Source of the DNA: Manis javanica
Taxonomy: Eukaryota > Chordata > Mammalia > Pholidota > Manidae
Direction: 5' to 3'
Assembly (NCBI RefSeq): GCF_040802235.1
Contig: NW_027332181.1
Span: 372,001-436,000, forward strand
Length of the DNA: 64,000 nucleotides
Shown here: positions 48,465 to 62,079 of the stretch, one piece after another
Numbering within the stretch: position 1 is the stretch's first letter
How the letters are laid out: each line of letters begins with the position of its first letter
Notes under the pieces: generated by a model
Seen by the model: only the letters and a program-made list of their open reading frames with translations
Told to the model about the DNA's origin: nothing
The model's database searches: none
Program-made: the position numbers and the translations under genes

Positions 48465-51400
48465 GTATGTCTTTGTTGTAATGTATTGTGAAATTCATTG
48501 GCCATTTCTTGAGTAAATTGTCTTTTTATCAGAGTGTTAAGGGTTTTTTATATAATCTGAATAAAAGACCTTATCAGAAATACAATTTTCAAATATTTTC
48601 TCCCATTCTGTGCATTGTCTTCTCATGTTTTGATGGTGATTCTTGATGCACAGTAGCTTTTGATTTTTATGAAGTCTAACTGGTCAATTTTTCTTTGGTT
48701 GCTTTTGTTTTAGATGTCAGATCCAAGAAATTGCTGTTCCATAGTCATGGAGATTTGATTTAAACCTACTTTCCTTCTAAGAGTTTTATTGTTTTAACTC
48801 TTACATTTAGGGCTTATTTCCATATGTAGTTAATTTTGTATATGGACTGAGGTAGGAATCCAAATTCATTCTTTTGAATGTGAATGTTTTCCCAGCATGA
48901 CTTTTCAAAGGACTGTTCTTTCCTATCAAACTGTCTTGACACTTTTGCTGAAAGTCAATTATATATGTATGGGACTTCCTTCCTGAACTCTGAATTCTAT
49001 TCCATTGTTCTCTATGTCTATGCTTATGCCAGTATCGCACAGTCATGATTACATTGCTTTGTAGTAAGTTTTGATCAGGAAGCATGAGCTCTTCAACTTT
49101 GCTCCTCTTTTTCAAGATTTCTTTGGGTGTTCTTCATCCCTTGTATTTCTGTATCAGTTTTAGAGTCAGCTTGTCCAGTATCTGCCCCAAAGGTACCTGG
49201 AATTTTAATAGAGATTATGCCGAATTTGTAGATCAATTTGGGGAGTATTACCATCTTAACAATAGTAAGTCCTCCATTCAGTGATCATGAAATATGTCTC
49301 TACTTTCTTAAGATCACTTCATTTATATCAATGTTTTGTAGTTTTCTGTGTACAAAACTTATACTTCTTTTGTTGAATTTATTACTAAGTATTTAATTCT
49401 TTTTGATACTACTTTAAATGGAATTGTTTTCTTAATTTCCAGATTGTTCATTGCCAGCATATAGTAATAAAACTGTGGATTTTTGTGTATTGATTTTTCA
49501 TCTTGTATCCACCAACTTTGCTGAACTTGCATATTAGCACTAATAAGGGTTTTTTGTGTGTTGTCCTTACTATTTTACAATTGTTATCCTTATTATAATA
49601 CAAGGTTATACCATTCACAAATAGAGATTGTTTTACTTCTTTCTTTCCTATCTGCATGCCTTTTATTACTTTATCTTGCGTAATTACCCTGGCTAGAACC
49701 TCCAGAACAATGTTGAGTAGAAGAAGTGAGAGTGAACCTCCTTGTCTTTTTCCTAATCTTAGGGAGAAGACTTCTAGTCTTTTACTATGAAGCATGATGT
49801 TAGCTCTGGGTTTTCATAGATGACCTTACCATACAGAGATGGCCTAATGAACTATTTGTAATTTATTGATTGTATTTTTTTCATCTTGAAAAGGTATTGG
49901 ATTTTTCAAAGTTTTTTTGCATCTACTGAGATGATCATGTAGGCTTTGTATTACAAATATGGTGTGTTACATTATTTGATTTTCATATGTTGCAATAACC
50001 TTGCATTCCTGTGATCAACCCTATTTGCTCATGGTATATGGTTCTTATGTGTTGGTGGATTTGGTTTGCTTGTATTTTGAGGATTTTTGACTATATTCAT
50101 AAGGGATATTGATCTATAGTTTGCTTTGCTTTTGATGTCTTTGTCTAGTTTTGGAATTAGGTTATTACTGACCTCATAAAATTAAGTTGGAAAGTGTTTC
50201 CTCTTCAATTTCTTTTTTTTTGGAAGAGTTTGTGAAAGACTGATGTTAATTCCTCTTTAATTGGTAGATTTCACCTATGAAGCTACCTGGTCTCGAGCTT
50301 TTTTTCTGGGAAGTTTTTGATTACTAATTCAAACTCTTTGTTATAGGTCTATTCAGTGTTCTATTTCTCCTGGAGTCAGTTTTGGCAGTTTGTACCTTTT
50401 ATAGAAATTTGTTCATTTAGGTTACCTAATTTTTTGATATACAATTGGTCAGTGGTCCTTATCATTCTCTTTGTATTCCGTCTTCAAGGTCACTAGTGAT
50501 GTCCCCTCATTCATTCTTGATGTTGGTATTCATAGTCTTCTCCCTTTTTTTTCTTCATCATTGTAGCTAAAGGTTTGTCAGTTTTGTTGATATTTTCAAA
50601 CAACTTTTGGTTTCATTGATTTTTCTGTTATTTTTCTATGTCCTATTTCTTTTATTTCCAGTGTCATCTTTATATCTATTATTTCCAGCTTTTTAAAATT
50701 TAGTTCATGTTTCTTTTTCTAATTTCTTCAGTTGGAAGCTTAAGTTACTGATTTGAGATCTTTCTTTGTTTTTAATACAGGCATGTACATTTCCCTCTAA
50801 GCAATGTTTTTCCTGCATCGCATTAGTTTTGGTATGTTGTGACTTCATTTCAAAGTATTTCCTAATTTCCCTTGTGATTTCATTGTGGCCCATTTTTTAC
50901 ATAGATATGTGCTGCTTAATTTTTACATATTTGAATTTCCTGAATTTCCTACTGTTAAAGGTTTCTTATTTAATTCTTTTGTGATTGGAGAACATACTTT
51001 GTATAATTAGTGTGCTTTTAAATTTATTGAGGTTTGTTTTTGTTTGTCCATGTGTATTATTTTCCCTGGAAATAATGTGCACTTGATAAGAAAGTATATT
51101 CTGCAATAGTTAGGTGTGTGTACTATAGGTGTTTGTTAGGTCTAGTGGTTTACAGTGTTTTTCAAGTCTTCTAGCTCCTTGTTGATCTTCTGTCTAGTTC
51201 TTCTATCCATTATTGAAAGTGGGGTTCTAGAGTTTCCAACTATTATTGTTGAGTTGTCTTTTTTACCCTTTAATTCTGTAACTTATTACTTCATTTATTT
51301 TAGGTTTGTTAGCTGTGTGTATATGTTTATACTTGTTATATCTTCTTGAATCGACCCCCTTCATCATTTAAAAATATCCTTTTTGTCTCTAGTAACAGTT

Positions 51401-54150
51401 TTATTTTGAAGTATATTTTGACTAATATTGGTATATCATCTCTAGCTCTCTTTGTCTTGTTTTGTTTTATATCAAGTCTCCTTAAAACACATCAGTGGAA
51501 GCATGAGAATTTGGTATTCACTTCCTCTCACTGAGAGAAGCCAGTGCTGGATGTCTCTTTCTTTATTTTTTATTGGAGTATGTATAGCTGATATACAATG
51601 TTCCAACTAAGCTAGTTACTCTCTGACAACATAGAAAGATATTACAGTATTATCAACTATTTTTACTATGCTATACTTTCATCCCTATGACTAATTTATT
51701 TTTTAACTGAAATTTTGTGCCTCTTTAGCTCCTTCACTTATTTCTCACACATACCCCAATACCTGCCCATCAGTTTGTGAGACAATTTTTTTCATTTGGT
51801 TTTTGTTTAGAGTCCACATGTAAGTGAAATCATATGGTATTTGTCTTTCTCTGCCTGGCTTATTTCACTTAGCATAATACCTTTGGTGTCCATCATATTG
51901 TCAGGTATGGCAAGATTTCTTTCTTTTTGTGGCTGAATACTATCCTATTGTATATAAGTACCACATCTACTTTATCCATTCATCTAGTGATGGACACCAG
52001 TTGCTTCCATATCTTGGCTATTGTAAATAATGTGGCAATAAATATAAGGGCACTCCAGCTCTCTTTTGGTCATTGTGTCTTTTCCATCCTTTTACTTTCA
52101 ACTTATTTATACCTTTGAATCTAAAGTATGTCTCTTATAAACAGCATAGAGTTGGATCATTGCTTTTAAAAAATTCTGTTGTTCTCTGCCTATTAGAATG
52201 CTCAATCCACTTATGTTTAATGTAATTGTTGATAAGTTAGGGTTTATGTTTGCCATTTTGCTATTTGTTTTCTATATATCTTATGTCCTTTTTGTTCTTC
52301 TGTTCCTCCATTATACCATCTTTTGTGTTAGAAATTTTCATTTTAATTTCATTGTCATTTCACTTACACTTATTTTCTTTGTGGTTGTACTGATTACAAT
52401 TAACATCTTAACTCATACAATCTAATTCAGATTGATGCCAGCCTAACTTGAATAGTATATAAAAACATTGCTCCTGTATAGTCTATTCCTTACCTCCCTC
52501 TTTTATGCTGTTTAACATACAAATAACATCTTTATGCTTCATGTGCCTCTCAACACAGATTCCCAATTATTTTTTTATGGAATTGTCTCCTAAATTAGGA
52601 GAAAAAAGAGATACAAAAATATACATTCATATTCTATATTTACCTGTATGGTTACATTTGCTGATGTTGCTTATCTTTTATATGGACTCATGCTACTGTC
52701 TAATGTCTTTTCATTTTGGCTTGAAGGAATCCTTTTAGTGTTTCTTGTAGAGCCAGTTTGCTAGTGATAAATTCTCTCAGTTCTGTATTATCTGTGACTA
52801 TCTTAATTTCCTCACCTTTGAAAGATAGAATTGCTAGAATTCTTGGTTGGCAGGGTTTCTTTTAGCACCTTGTATCTCTCATCCCACTGCTCCCTGGGCT
52901 CCATGGCTCCTGATGAGAAATCAGCAGTTAACTTTATGAAGAACCCCTTTTATATGAAGAGTTACTTGTTTCTTGAGGCTTTCAAGATTCTGTACTTGCC
53001 TTTCAACAGTTTGATTATGATGTGTCTAGGTGTTAATGTCTCAGTTTTCCTTCTTGCAGTTTATTGGTCTTCTTGTACATGCAGAATAGTGTTTTTCATC
53101 AAATTTAGGAACTCTTCAAATATACTGTCTTCCCTCATCTCTCTGCTCTTCTGGGATTTCTATAATGCATGTATTGCAAATTTGATTGTGTCCCACAGGT
53201 ATCTGAGGCTCTGTTAATTTTTATTTATTTTTTGAATTATTTTCTCTCATCAGACATTATAACTGCAATTGGCCTATCTTTTTAAGTTTGCTGATTCTTT
53301 CTACTTTCTGCTCATATCTGATATTGATCCCCTTCAGTGAATTTTTAATTTTAGTTATTGTACATTTCAACTCAAGAATTTCTGTTTGGTTCCTTTTCAT
53401 AAATTCTGTCTCTTGCTGACACTTGCTCCTTGATGAAACATTCTCACTCTTTCTTTTAGATCTTAGATGTGGTTTCCTTTAGTGTTGAACCTATTTAGGA
53501 ATAGCTGACATAGTCTTTGTCTAATACATCAATGTGTCTGTGTCCTCAGGGACAGCTTCTACTGATTGTTTTTTTCCTTGTGCATGTGCCATCATGTCTT
53601 CATTGTTTTTTGTTGGAAACTAGACATCTTAAATACACAGCATTACAACTCTGATCAGATTCCTTCTCTCCCCAGAGTCTGTTGTTTATCTATTGTAATT
53701 ATTTTTATTTGTTTAGTGATTTTTCTGAACCAAATTTCTAGTCTTGGTTCTCTGTTGTATGTGGCCATGGAAGTCTTTGCTTATTTAAGTTAGTGGTCAG
53801 CTAATGATGGGACATGGATTTTCTTAACTACCTGGAAACAATGTCTCCCAGCCTTTGCCAAGCGACTGTGTTGTGTGTGGGGTTTTGCCTTCAACAAACA
53901 GCCAGGCAGTTCAAAATTCTGCATCAGTCTTTACTTCTGCTTGTGCAAAGCCTCCAGACAGCCAGAGGTGAGAGCTTAGGCTCTTCCCAGATCTTTCCCG
54001 AACATGTTTATAGCCCTGGAACTATGCACAACCCTATGTATAGACATAGCCTGCTAGATTTTGAGAAATATACTCTTGTTCTCCAAAACCCCTAAGAACA
54101 TCTCATTCTCCATATCTTCCTTTTAAGCTCTTAGTTAGTCTGTTGTTTGC
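48465..54150 (-). mobile_element. Older L1, antisense: ORF2 to ORF1/5' region, interrupted
   Basis: Reversed ORF2 starts with C-terminal sequence at 48480-48700 and runs through the reverse transcriptase and endonuclease regions to about 51540. It is interrupted by an L1 tail (51545-52055) and resumes with the ORF2 start and inter-ORF/ORF1-like sequence to about 54150. In the reverse transcriptase region (minus frame 49448-49795) the FADD box is replaced by FVNG, so the catalytic aspartates are lost. It is highly diverged and non-coding. Confidence 0.85.
51545..52055 (-). mobile_element. L1 3' end nested in the older L1
   Basis: 'ttattggagtatgtatagct' (3' UTR) is followed by 'gtgaaatcatatggtatttg' and 'tggcttatttcacttagcat' (reversed ORF2 C-terminus). 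The older L1 continues on both sides, so this is a later, 5'-truncated insertion. Confidence 0.8.
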
Positions 54151-55489
54151 CCCAACTGTTACTCACCTCCTCAGGTGAAGTTAAACAGCCATCAAGTTAA
54201 ACAATTGACTGTAATTTTTTGTGACAAATGGTACTTAGGGATGAATCTGTGTACTGGAGAACCCTGGGTCAGTGAGGCCTCCGAGGGAGCCACTAGCTGG
54301 ACTGAATGATGAAGTTCTTTGTGAATGAGGCTTTGGAGGATCCACCCCTGTTCTGCTTCCTCTGGTGGCTGCCAAGCTGTTGGATTTAACAGTGAGTATG
54401 GGCTGTTTAATTTTAAAGGATACTGTAGAGTGGGAGAGTGAAATATAGGAAAAGTTAAAGTATCACAAAACTCTCTCGTCTTAGCAACAAGATTCAGCTC
54501 CATGTCTGTCTCTTTCATTAGCACTTTCCTCTTCCACTGAACATCTCTTTGCTAGAGTTCCTTCTGGCTTGGTCTTGGATTTTATCTTCCACTCACTTTA
54601 CACACACCATTTAGTAGTTTTCTCTCTGCCTATGGCTTCAAGCGCCTTGGCTGCCATGACTCTTCCCGATGACCTCCAGCCCATACCTCTCTTCCAAACA
54701 GCAGGCCTTATAGCATCTTGACAACTGGGGATCTCCTTTAGATATCTTAAAGATTTCTCAAAATCAACAAACCTAATTGATTAGTTTATGTTTTCTATCA
54801 TAAAATTAATATATTCTTACTACTAGTGGAAACATTAGAAATATGAAAAGAAAAATAAATCTCTGTATCACTGCATTTGCATACACATACCATTTAGGTT
54901 TTGTTTTTGTTGTTTCTTTTTATAAAAATTGGATAATATATAAACTTTCTCTGCATCTCACTCCCTAACAATATAGTGTAGAAATTCCTACCCCACCCCA
55001 CCATATTTACTGTTATAGACAGAATTCATTCTTTGGCTATATAATAGTCCATGGTATAAATGTGCCACAATTTACTCCATTTCTGATGGGCATTCCCTTT
55101 GTTTCAAAGTTTTTGCTTTTGAAACAAACAATGCTGCAAGTCATCTATATTTTTTGATGATCTAGAATGGCTTAAATAATATAAGAAAGGTCTTTTCTCC
55201 AAACCTTATGCCATAGATTTACTTATTAATGTTTATGATTATTTTCATCTCTTTCATATTAAACTCTTAATATTTCTCTAAAATCTGCTCTTTATCCAGT
55301 TTTAAGGGGATCAGAAAAAGGAACCACCATCATCCCCAAATCAAAGTCATCTTTGATTCAATCTTAGCCTTCACCTCCCACATCCAATCTGAGTCATTTG
55401 TACCCCATTTATTAACTAATAAAAACCATATGTTTATTTCCATACTTTTTTGTGTTTTACATGTAATACTTTTTCCATGTTACTATATG
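54151..55489. other. AT-rich, possible old LINE remnants
   Basis: The stretch 55020-55140 ('ttctttggctatataatagt', 'gaaacaaacaatgctgcaag') looks like decayed LINE 3' sequence. Nothing else was recognised. Confidence 0.35.
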
Positions 55490-55690
55490 GAAATATAAAT
55501 ATATACTACATATTATTATATCTTTCCCACATTATTACAAATTATATTATTTATATAAATATACCAAAGAAATAATCATATATCAGATGTATGTAATAAT
55601 ATATTAATATGTATATTATCTATGTATATTATAATAATATGGAATAGTTATAATAACAGTATATAATTTGTATACTATGTCTACATCTAT
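55490..55690. repeat. AT-rich low-complexity region
   Basis: Long runs of TATAT/ATTAT with short internal palindromes, followed by a CA repeat. Confidence 0.75.
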
Positions 55691-55741
55691 ATTGTATGTA
55701 CCTATATCTTCAGACTATATTTGTAGTACACAGATATAGAG

Positions 55742-55776
55742 ACACACATACACATACACACACACAAAACACACAA
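55742..55776. repeat. Imperfect (CA)n microsatellite
   Basis: CA units interrupted by TA and AAA. Confidence 0.9.
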
Positions 55777-55904
55777 GTGGGTGTTTTGTATGTCACTGTT
55801 TTCAAAACTGGAATTATAGTATATATCCTTCTAGGCATGCTTAGCAATTTGTTATGGACAGCCCTCCATGTTAACTGCCAAATATCTAACTCAATGACTT
55901 GTAC

Positions 55905-56020
55905 CGTAATTGGCCCCCAGACAGTGATTTAATTGGTTTGGGGTGGGGCCCAAGCATCTGTGTTTTTCAAAAGTTCCCCAGATGATCCTATGTATAGGCA
56001 GGGCTGAGAACCACTAATCC
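55905..56020 (+). repeat. MER5A-like hAT DNA transposon remnant
   Basis: 'ggtttggggtggggcccaag', 'catctgtgtttttcaaaagt' and a terminal 'gctgagaaccacta' match the MER5A layout. MER5A is an ancient non-autonomous hAT-Charlie element. Confidence 0.7.
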
Positions 56021-56149
56021 TAATCATTCTTTTAAATAGTTGCACACTGTTGTGTAATATAGATGGTCCCATTTTATTCAGTTATTCCACCACTGCCAAT
56101 CCCTTTTTCTGCATTATAAATAATGTTGTAATTAACATCCTTGTACTTA

Positions 56150-56300
56150 CATTTTCCAGCTTATTTGTAAAATGAAAATAATAGTATTCATCTCATTGGG
56201 CTGTCTTGTAGATAAAGCAGCTTAATATTTATAAAATATTTTAAATAGTACCTGGCATATAAAGTGTACTTAATATATTAGCAATTTTTTTGATGATCAA
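56150..56300 (+). repeat. MIR SINE, sense
   Basis: 'tttgtaaaatgaaaataata', 'ctcattgggctgtcttgtag', 'agtacctggcatataaagtg'. Confidence 0.7.
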
Positions 56301-58028
56301 TATTTATCTCTCTTGCATGCATTATTAGCTATTATTATTATTAAAGACAGCATCATTATTACTAGTATCTGATAGTCTTATATATGATTATTTCTTTGGA
56401 TCCCCAAGGGTGAGATTTCTAGAATATATTTTTTAAATTTGGGTAGATAGCCAGATTACTTTCCAAAAGGAATAATTATTCAGTTATACCAGCAATGCTT
56501 CAGAAGTACTATAAAATGGGAAAGATGTTCAGCTCACCTTGCAGTGTGAGAAATGCAAAATAAAGTAATGAACTGAAGAAGTAATATCACTTTTTACCTA
56601 TCTGTGACTGGCAAGTGTTAAAAAGAGTAGGAAATCCTGTTGCTGGTAAGGATTTGAAGAAAGAGTGAGAGAGTGATATGATCCAGTGGAATTTTAAACC
56701 CCAGGAGTCTCATATATTTGTGGGGCTCCCATATGTCTATATGTAATAGAATTTTTTTTTCTCTTCTTTTAGAAAAAAAGAGTTCTCACTCCAGTGTGGA
56801 AATGGTGCAGAGAGGAGCAAGTGAGGAAGTAGAGGGATAATTTAGAAGGAATTGCAATAGTCCAGGAAAGATACGATGACAGTGTAGAGTAGCAGTGGTA
56901 ATGACAGTCAAGAGGATGGATGGATGGGCCTAAGGGCTCTTTTAGGGGCACACAGGATTGAATGTTGGTGGTGATTTGTGAATGAGAAAGAGAAAAAAGA
57001 GGGGAGGGAGGAAAAGATTCTCCTACTGTCCTTTGCCTGTATTTTCTATTTGGATATTTGTCTTTCACTTATTATTTGTAAGCTCTTTGTTGACACATAT
57101 AGTGACCTTATTTCTTCATTTGTCTCATAAATATTTTATCCCAAGCTATTATTTAACTTTTTAGTTTTTTATGGTACCTTTTATTGACATAATCAGTTGT
57201 AATGTTTGTGTTATCAAATATACCCAGCTTTTCTTCTATATCTTCTGGGTTTCTTGACCCAATTCTTACATTATACATATATTCTCTTAAAATGGTTTTT
57301 TAAATATGAATTTATTTTACATTAAAAATATGGTGTGAGGTGAAGAAAACTTAATTGTCTTCAGATGAGGAGCCAGTATTTATAGCACCATTTATTAAGC
57401 CACCCTTTCTAGCTTGATGCTTTTAGAGAAATAAAAAAAAAAAGTTACTGGGGCTAGAACTATGGGATTGTGGGAAGAAGAGTAGTAAAAGCTGAGAGTT
57501 GAAAAGTAGGCAGGAATCAGGTTACACAGGGCTGTAGGCAAAAAATGGGCTTTGGAATTTACCGTAACAATGCAATTCTGTATAATGAGAATAGGGGCCA
57601 CCCTCATTTATTCATTTGTTGTTGCATGAATGCATACATTCCACCGGTATTTATTCAACATTTACTCTGTGTCAAGTACTGTGATCAAAAAGGTAAACCT
57701 TTGCCTTCAAGGAGCATATGGTATGATAGGTGACAGATAGTACAAGCAAACCAGCAAGTGGTCTAGGAGCACCTCACAGAGGCTTCTACTCAGCCTTGAG
57801 AATTAAAGCAAGTGGCAACTGAGACAAATCTTGGAGGACAAATGCAAGTTGGCCTGGTGAATGCCCAGTGAATGACAGAATGTCCAAGCAGAGAGCATTG
57901 CTGGTGTAAGAGCCCACAGAAGCCATCAAGGCTTTTTCAGGGAACTGCAACAATTTTAGTATTACAGGAGCTTGGAGTAGAGGACTAGGCTTCGTATTAT
58001 GATGTATTTGATAGTACAGTATTCTCAA
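56301..58028. other. Intergenic or intronic, old repeat traces
   Basis: The stretch 56430-56500 may be decayed LINE sequence. The stretch 56800-56960 resembles the unnamed repeat group at 6540. The stretch 57610-57740 resembles an old L2-type fragment ('gtatttattcaacatttact'). No exon supported. Confidence 0.35.
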
Positions 58029-58047
58029 ACACACACACACACACACA
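58029..58047. repeat. (CA)n microsatellite
   Basis: An uninterrupted CA run of about nine units. Confidence 0.9.
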
Positions 58048-58374
58048 AGAATATCCTAGATCAAGAATATATTCTTGAATCCACCACAGACTCCCCCTCC
58101 TTTCCACTGTTCTTTTCTATCCTGATTCATTTTATCACCTGCCTGGCCCACGGAAGCATTTGAGTTGGGTGTCTTCTACCTCTGAACTTAAACAAAGATC
58201 AAGTTCAAACTATCTCAATTGTCGTCTCTGGTATGAGAGGAAAGGAGATAGCTTTCTGAAGAGATATGAAGACCAACCTTATGAAAGATCTTACACAGGA
58301 GATTAGACCAGGAGAATTTCTTACATACATTAAAAGGATCATTTTCCTCAGGGAAAAAAATAGAGTATGAAGAC

Positions 58375-58440
58375 AAATATTTATTGAGGTCTTATCATGT
58401 GCCAGGTACTCTGCTAAGTTCTTTTATATAAGGTCTTTCT
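58375..58440 (-). repeat. MIR SINE fragment, antisense
   Basis: 'aaatatttattgaggtctta', then 'catgtgccaggtactctgct'. Confidence 0.6.
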
Positions 58441-61400
58441 ATGAAAGGTGATAGTAGCTTAAGAGGTCACAGGTGCATGTATGATATTAAACTTGTTATT
58501 TACAAAGTGATTTTACATATCTCGGAATATTTTATTAGAAAGTAACTTTATAATGTTTATAATAAATGCCCACCGTTATTTGTTGAGGGTCAGTTATGTG
58601 TTAGGTGCTGGGTCACCCTGGGGCACAGAACAGAACCTTAGCCCTGTTGACTCTTAGAGCCTTCTTCACAACCAGGATAATTACCCCTGGTCCTTGGAGC
58701 TGTCATATTTGAGTCATGTCAGAGTTTGTAACCTTGGAGAACTTTAACAAATTTGTATATTTCGGGTTGATCTGGATCAAGACAAACTTTATCCTTCCTG
58801 GGATGAAAATCTCAGCTGCTGGTCTATCAGTAGCAAACTTGGTGAACCAGGTGACATTATCTTCCTCGGACGTCTCCTATTGATGGTTTAGGATGTTGAA
58901 TACCTTGTTAAACTGACTTTAAAAAATAACTTCTTGATCCTCACAACAGAAATTGTGCCGAAGCGGGTTTACTTGTTCATACTGGTATTTAGGGTGAGTC
59001 ATGAGAAATGAGGATGCTTATCTGCTGAGGAAGGAGAATTGGACTTAAGTTTGAATCCCTGTCAGTGGCATAGTGTAGTGCTACAGGCAAACCATTGCTA
59101 AATATATACATATTTGCTAATCCAATATCCAGCTGACCAGAGACCTGTAGCTGCACAGAAATGTTGTCTTCGCCAATCTGTCAGAGGTCCTGCATTTGTG
59201 GGACTGGCCTGTAGTTTGGAACCGTTGCCCAGAAGGAACTGTATTATGGAGTAAGGAACTGGTTATTTCAGTAACACCGCTATTTCCATATAGCTATGCC
59301 ACTTGCTATATAGAACCTTAAAATCTTATAGGTTCACATCCATTATATTCATCATGACAGGTGCTCAAATGCCATTCGTGGCCTATGAAAAATTCTAGAA
59401 ATAAATTAAGGCTCTGGATGTTAAGGTATGGCATCTAGGTCAAATCAGACTGTAGCAGGCCATGCTGAGCACATGCCTCTTCCTTCTTTACCTCCCAGGC
59501 TCCTTGATTGGCACTGTTTGTTGTTTTCCCTGTTCACATCTGGCAAATGCCACTGGGCCCTAGTGAGAGAGAATTCCAGTTTCAACATTTTGATTCCCTG
59601 TAGTCGTGGAGCAGTTGATGTTGGGCAGCCACAGGTGCAAAATGATGAAATTTTGTGTATCTGATGACAGATGTCTGGGGTAACCTTGGAACAGCAGGAA
59701 AGCCCCCTCCCCCACCCCAGAGGAAAGGGACTCTCAGGTTAATGATTATAATAAGGCAGAAGTAAGGACAAAACAAGCACCTAGGAGAAACAGGAGGGCT
59801 TTGATGAAGTTGAAAATGAGGTGGAGAGAGAGCTCTGAATTACTAGAAGTTCAGAGAGAGAGAGACTCTGTTCTGTTTATGAAAAACCAGTAGTTTGGAA
59901 CTATTGACCAGCTGTAAGAGAAGCCCAGGGAAAGAGATTTTGAAATATTCAGGAGCATTTGATATCAAAAGAAAGAGATTTAGAATTATAAATAAAAGAA
60001 AATGGAAAATCAAGATAGTAATGAGGAGGAGTAGCTTTACACTATTTCTAGCAGACTGCAGATTCACAGAAGGAACCTGTGGAAGTTGGATGAAGACGAG
60101 ACTAATGAGGCGGGTGGGGCATGAAGCTGCGAGGATCTCTTTCAGGCCTGGCGGAGAACGGAAGACATGCAGGGGCCGTGGCCGCAGAGAGCCGAGTATC
60201 CCAGGAAGCCAGCACCGTTGCTGGGAAATCAGAGGTAGCCCTCAGAGGTGGGTTTGGAAAAACCCGTGCTTTGGAACACTGCCCAGAAGTGAGCTGGGCT
60301 CCCAGAAGCACTATAATTTCTTCAGATCATCTGATAGCAGACTCTGATGTTTACCAACTTCAGGGAGATAGGGCCATTGTGAATTTTTTTTTTTTAATCA
60401 TAAATAAAACTAGCCCCAGCCAGCCAGACTGGGAATTTACTGCCTGAGCTGTATTCCAACATGGTTTTGCTGGCAAAACCAGACCTGAATGTTTCCTTGA
60501 CTCCTAAGGGGCCTGTTTACACTGACTATTTTTATTGCCAGCTTTCGAGTGGGAAGAGGGAGATTATATTTAAAGGTCAGCAGGTGAGCCGAAGGGTCCC
60601 TGTTGTGCTCTTCCTGGGTGTGCCTGTATCTGTAACTGCTCATTCCATGCCTCTGTGCTCTGTGTGTGTGCGCTTTCCTACATGCAAATTGCTGTACCCC
60701 TGATCTGGTTGACAAGACCTGCTCACTTGTTTGTAGGCATAATCATGGGTGCCAGGTTGGTTGTTTGGCAGTTCCCTATTTGTTTATTGTAAAGAACGTA
60801 AATCAATCTTCGGGATTTTCTGGATTGGAGGGCAAGGGATACTTACTGTCAACAATTTAAGAACAAGGAGATATAAGATACTGAGCTTAAAGGGTGCATC
60901 TAGTGTCAGGACGAGAGCATGAAAAGGTGGGAAGAAGCCAACTACGGGCTATTTCTGCACTGAATAGAATGTTTAAGTACTTGAGTGTGAGATACAACTT
61001 GGAAAATTGCCCTTTGGTCAAAGCACCAGTCAACAGAGCTAATACAGTGAAATCAGATTGGACTCAAATTCAATTTCACTGACAACCTTTTTAAATTCTT
61101 GTTTTTGCAATTCCCCAAAGGATGACTCATGGAAGCCCACCAATTTGGAAATGAGAACTGAAGAATTGAGAAGGCATGTCTGTACACATTCCCAGAGAAA
61201 TTTGGCCCCCAGAGACTAGTGTTACTAGGAAAGCAGCCCACGGGTTTTGCCCTCCCCTGAGCCACAACCAAATCGTTGCTGTGCCACTCAGGACTGACCG
61301 GGAAGCCATGAAACTGCTGCCTGCAGTAAGCATAGGAGACTGCCTTCTGAATCAGGTAAGGACTGCTGCTGGTGTCATCACCGACTCCTCCCAGCCCTCC

Positions 61401-61594
61401 CACCCCACCAACCTGATTCGGAAGGGATTTCAGACTGTTTCCACAGATGGAGAAAATGCTCCTCAGGGCCCAAGACTTTTTCTCTTAAGAGTGTTTCAAG
61501 ACCTACCATATTTCAGTCCTCAGTTTGAGGGTCTAGTACCAGAGGCACTTTGGGTATAAAATGTGGAACAGAGGGTTAGTTAGAACTTGGAACT
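58441..61594. other. Unannotated; two donor-like sites
   Basis: Mostly without recognised repeats. Open frames ending near donor-like sites occur at 60121-60234 (then GTAGCC) and near 61356 (CAG|GTAAGG). Neither resembles a known protein, and neither is called as an exon. See findings. Confidence 0.35.
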
Positions 61595-61745
61595 CCAGCT
61601 CTGCCACTAATACTTTTGTGATCACAAGCCAGACACTTTACTGTCTGAGCCTCAAGTTTCTTCTCTGTAAAATGGGAGTGATAATAGGGCCTCATCAGCG
61701 TCATTGAAAGAGAGTAAATGAAATTAGTAAAGTTTTTTGAAAACT
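61595..61745 (+). repeat. MIR SINE, sense
   Basis: 'aactccagctctgccactaa', 'cttctctgtaaaatgggagt', then 'gtaaatgaaattagtaaag'. Confidence 0.8.
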
Positions 61746-62079
61746 ATAAAACCACTAGATTAAAAATAGGTATCATTATATTTTTAGTCCATGTCAATTA
61801 AGAATTAATTTAATTTCACTTTATAGAATCTTAGACTCTTAGAATGTTAGAACTTGAAGAGACCTTAAATATTATCTAATTTAAGGCTTTCCATTTACAT
61901 AAGAAGCTACTAAGGCACAGAGCCACCCTTAGAACTAAAACATTTCAACCAAGAGTCAGGGACTTGTGCAGGGTTTTCATGCCTTAACAAGTAAATAAAG
62001 CAGAGCTCATGATTGCTGTCATAAGGAAAGTTAATTTCTCAGGCAAAACCATTACGAGTGATAAACAGAGAAAACACGT

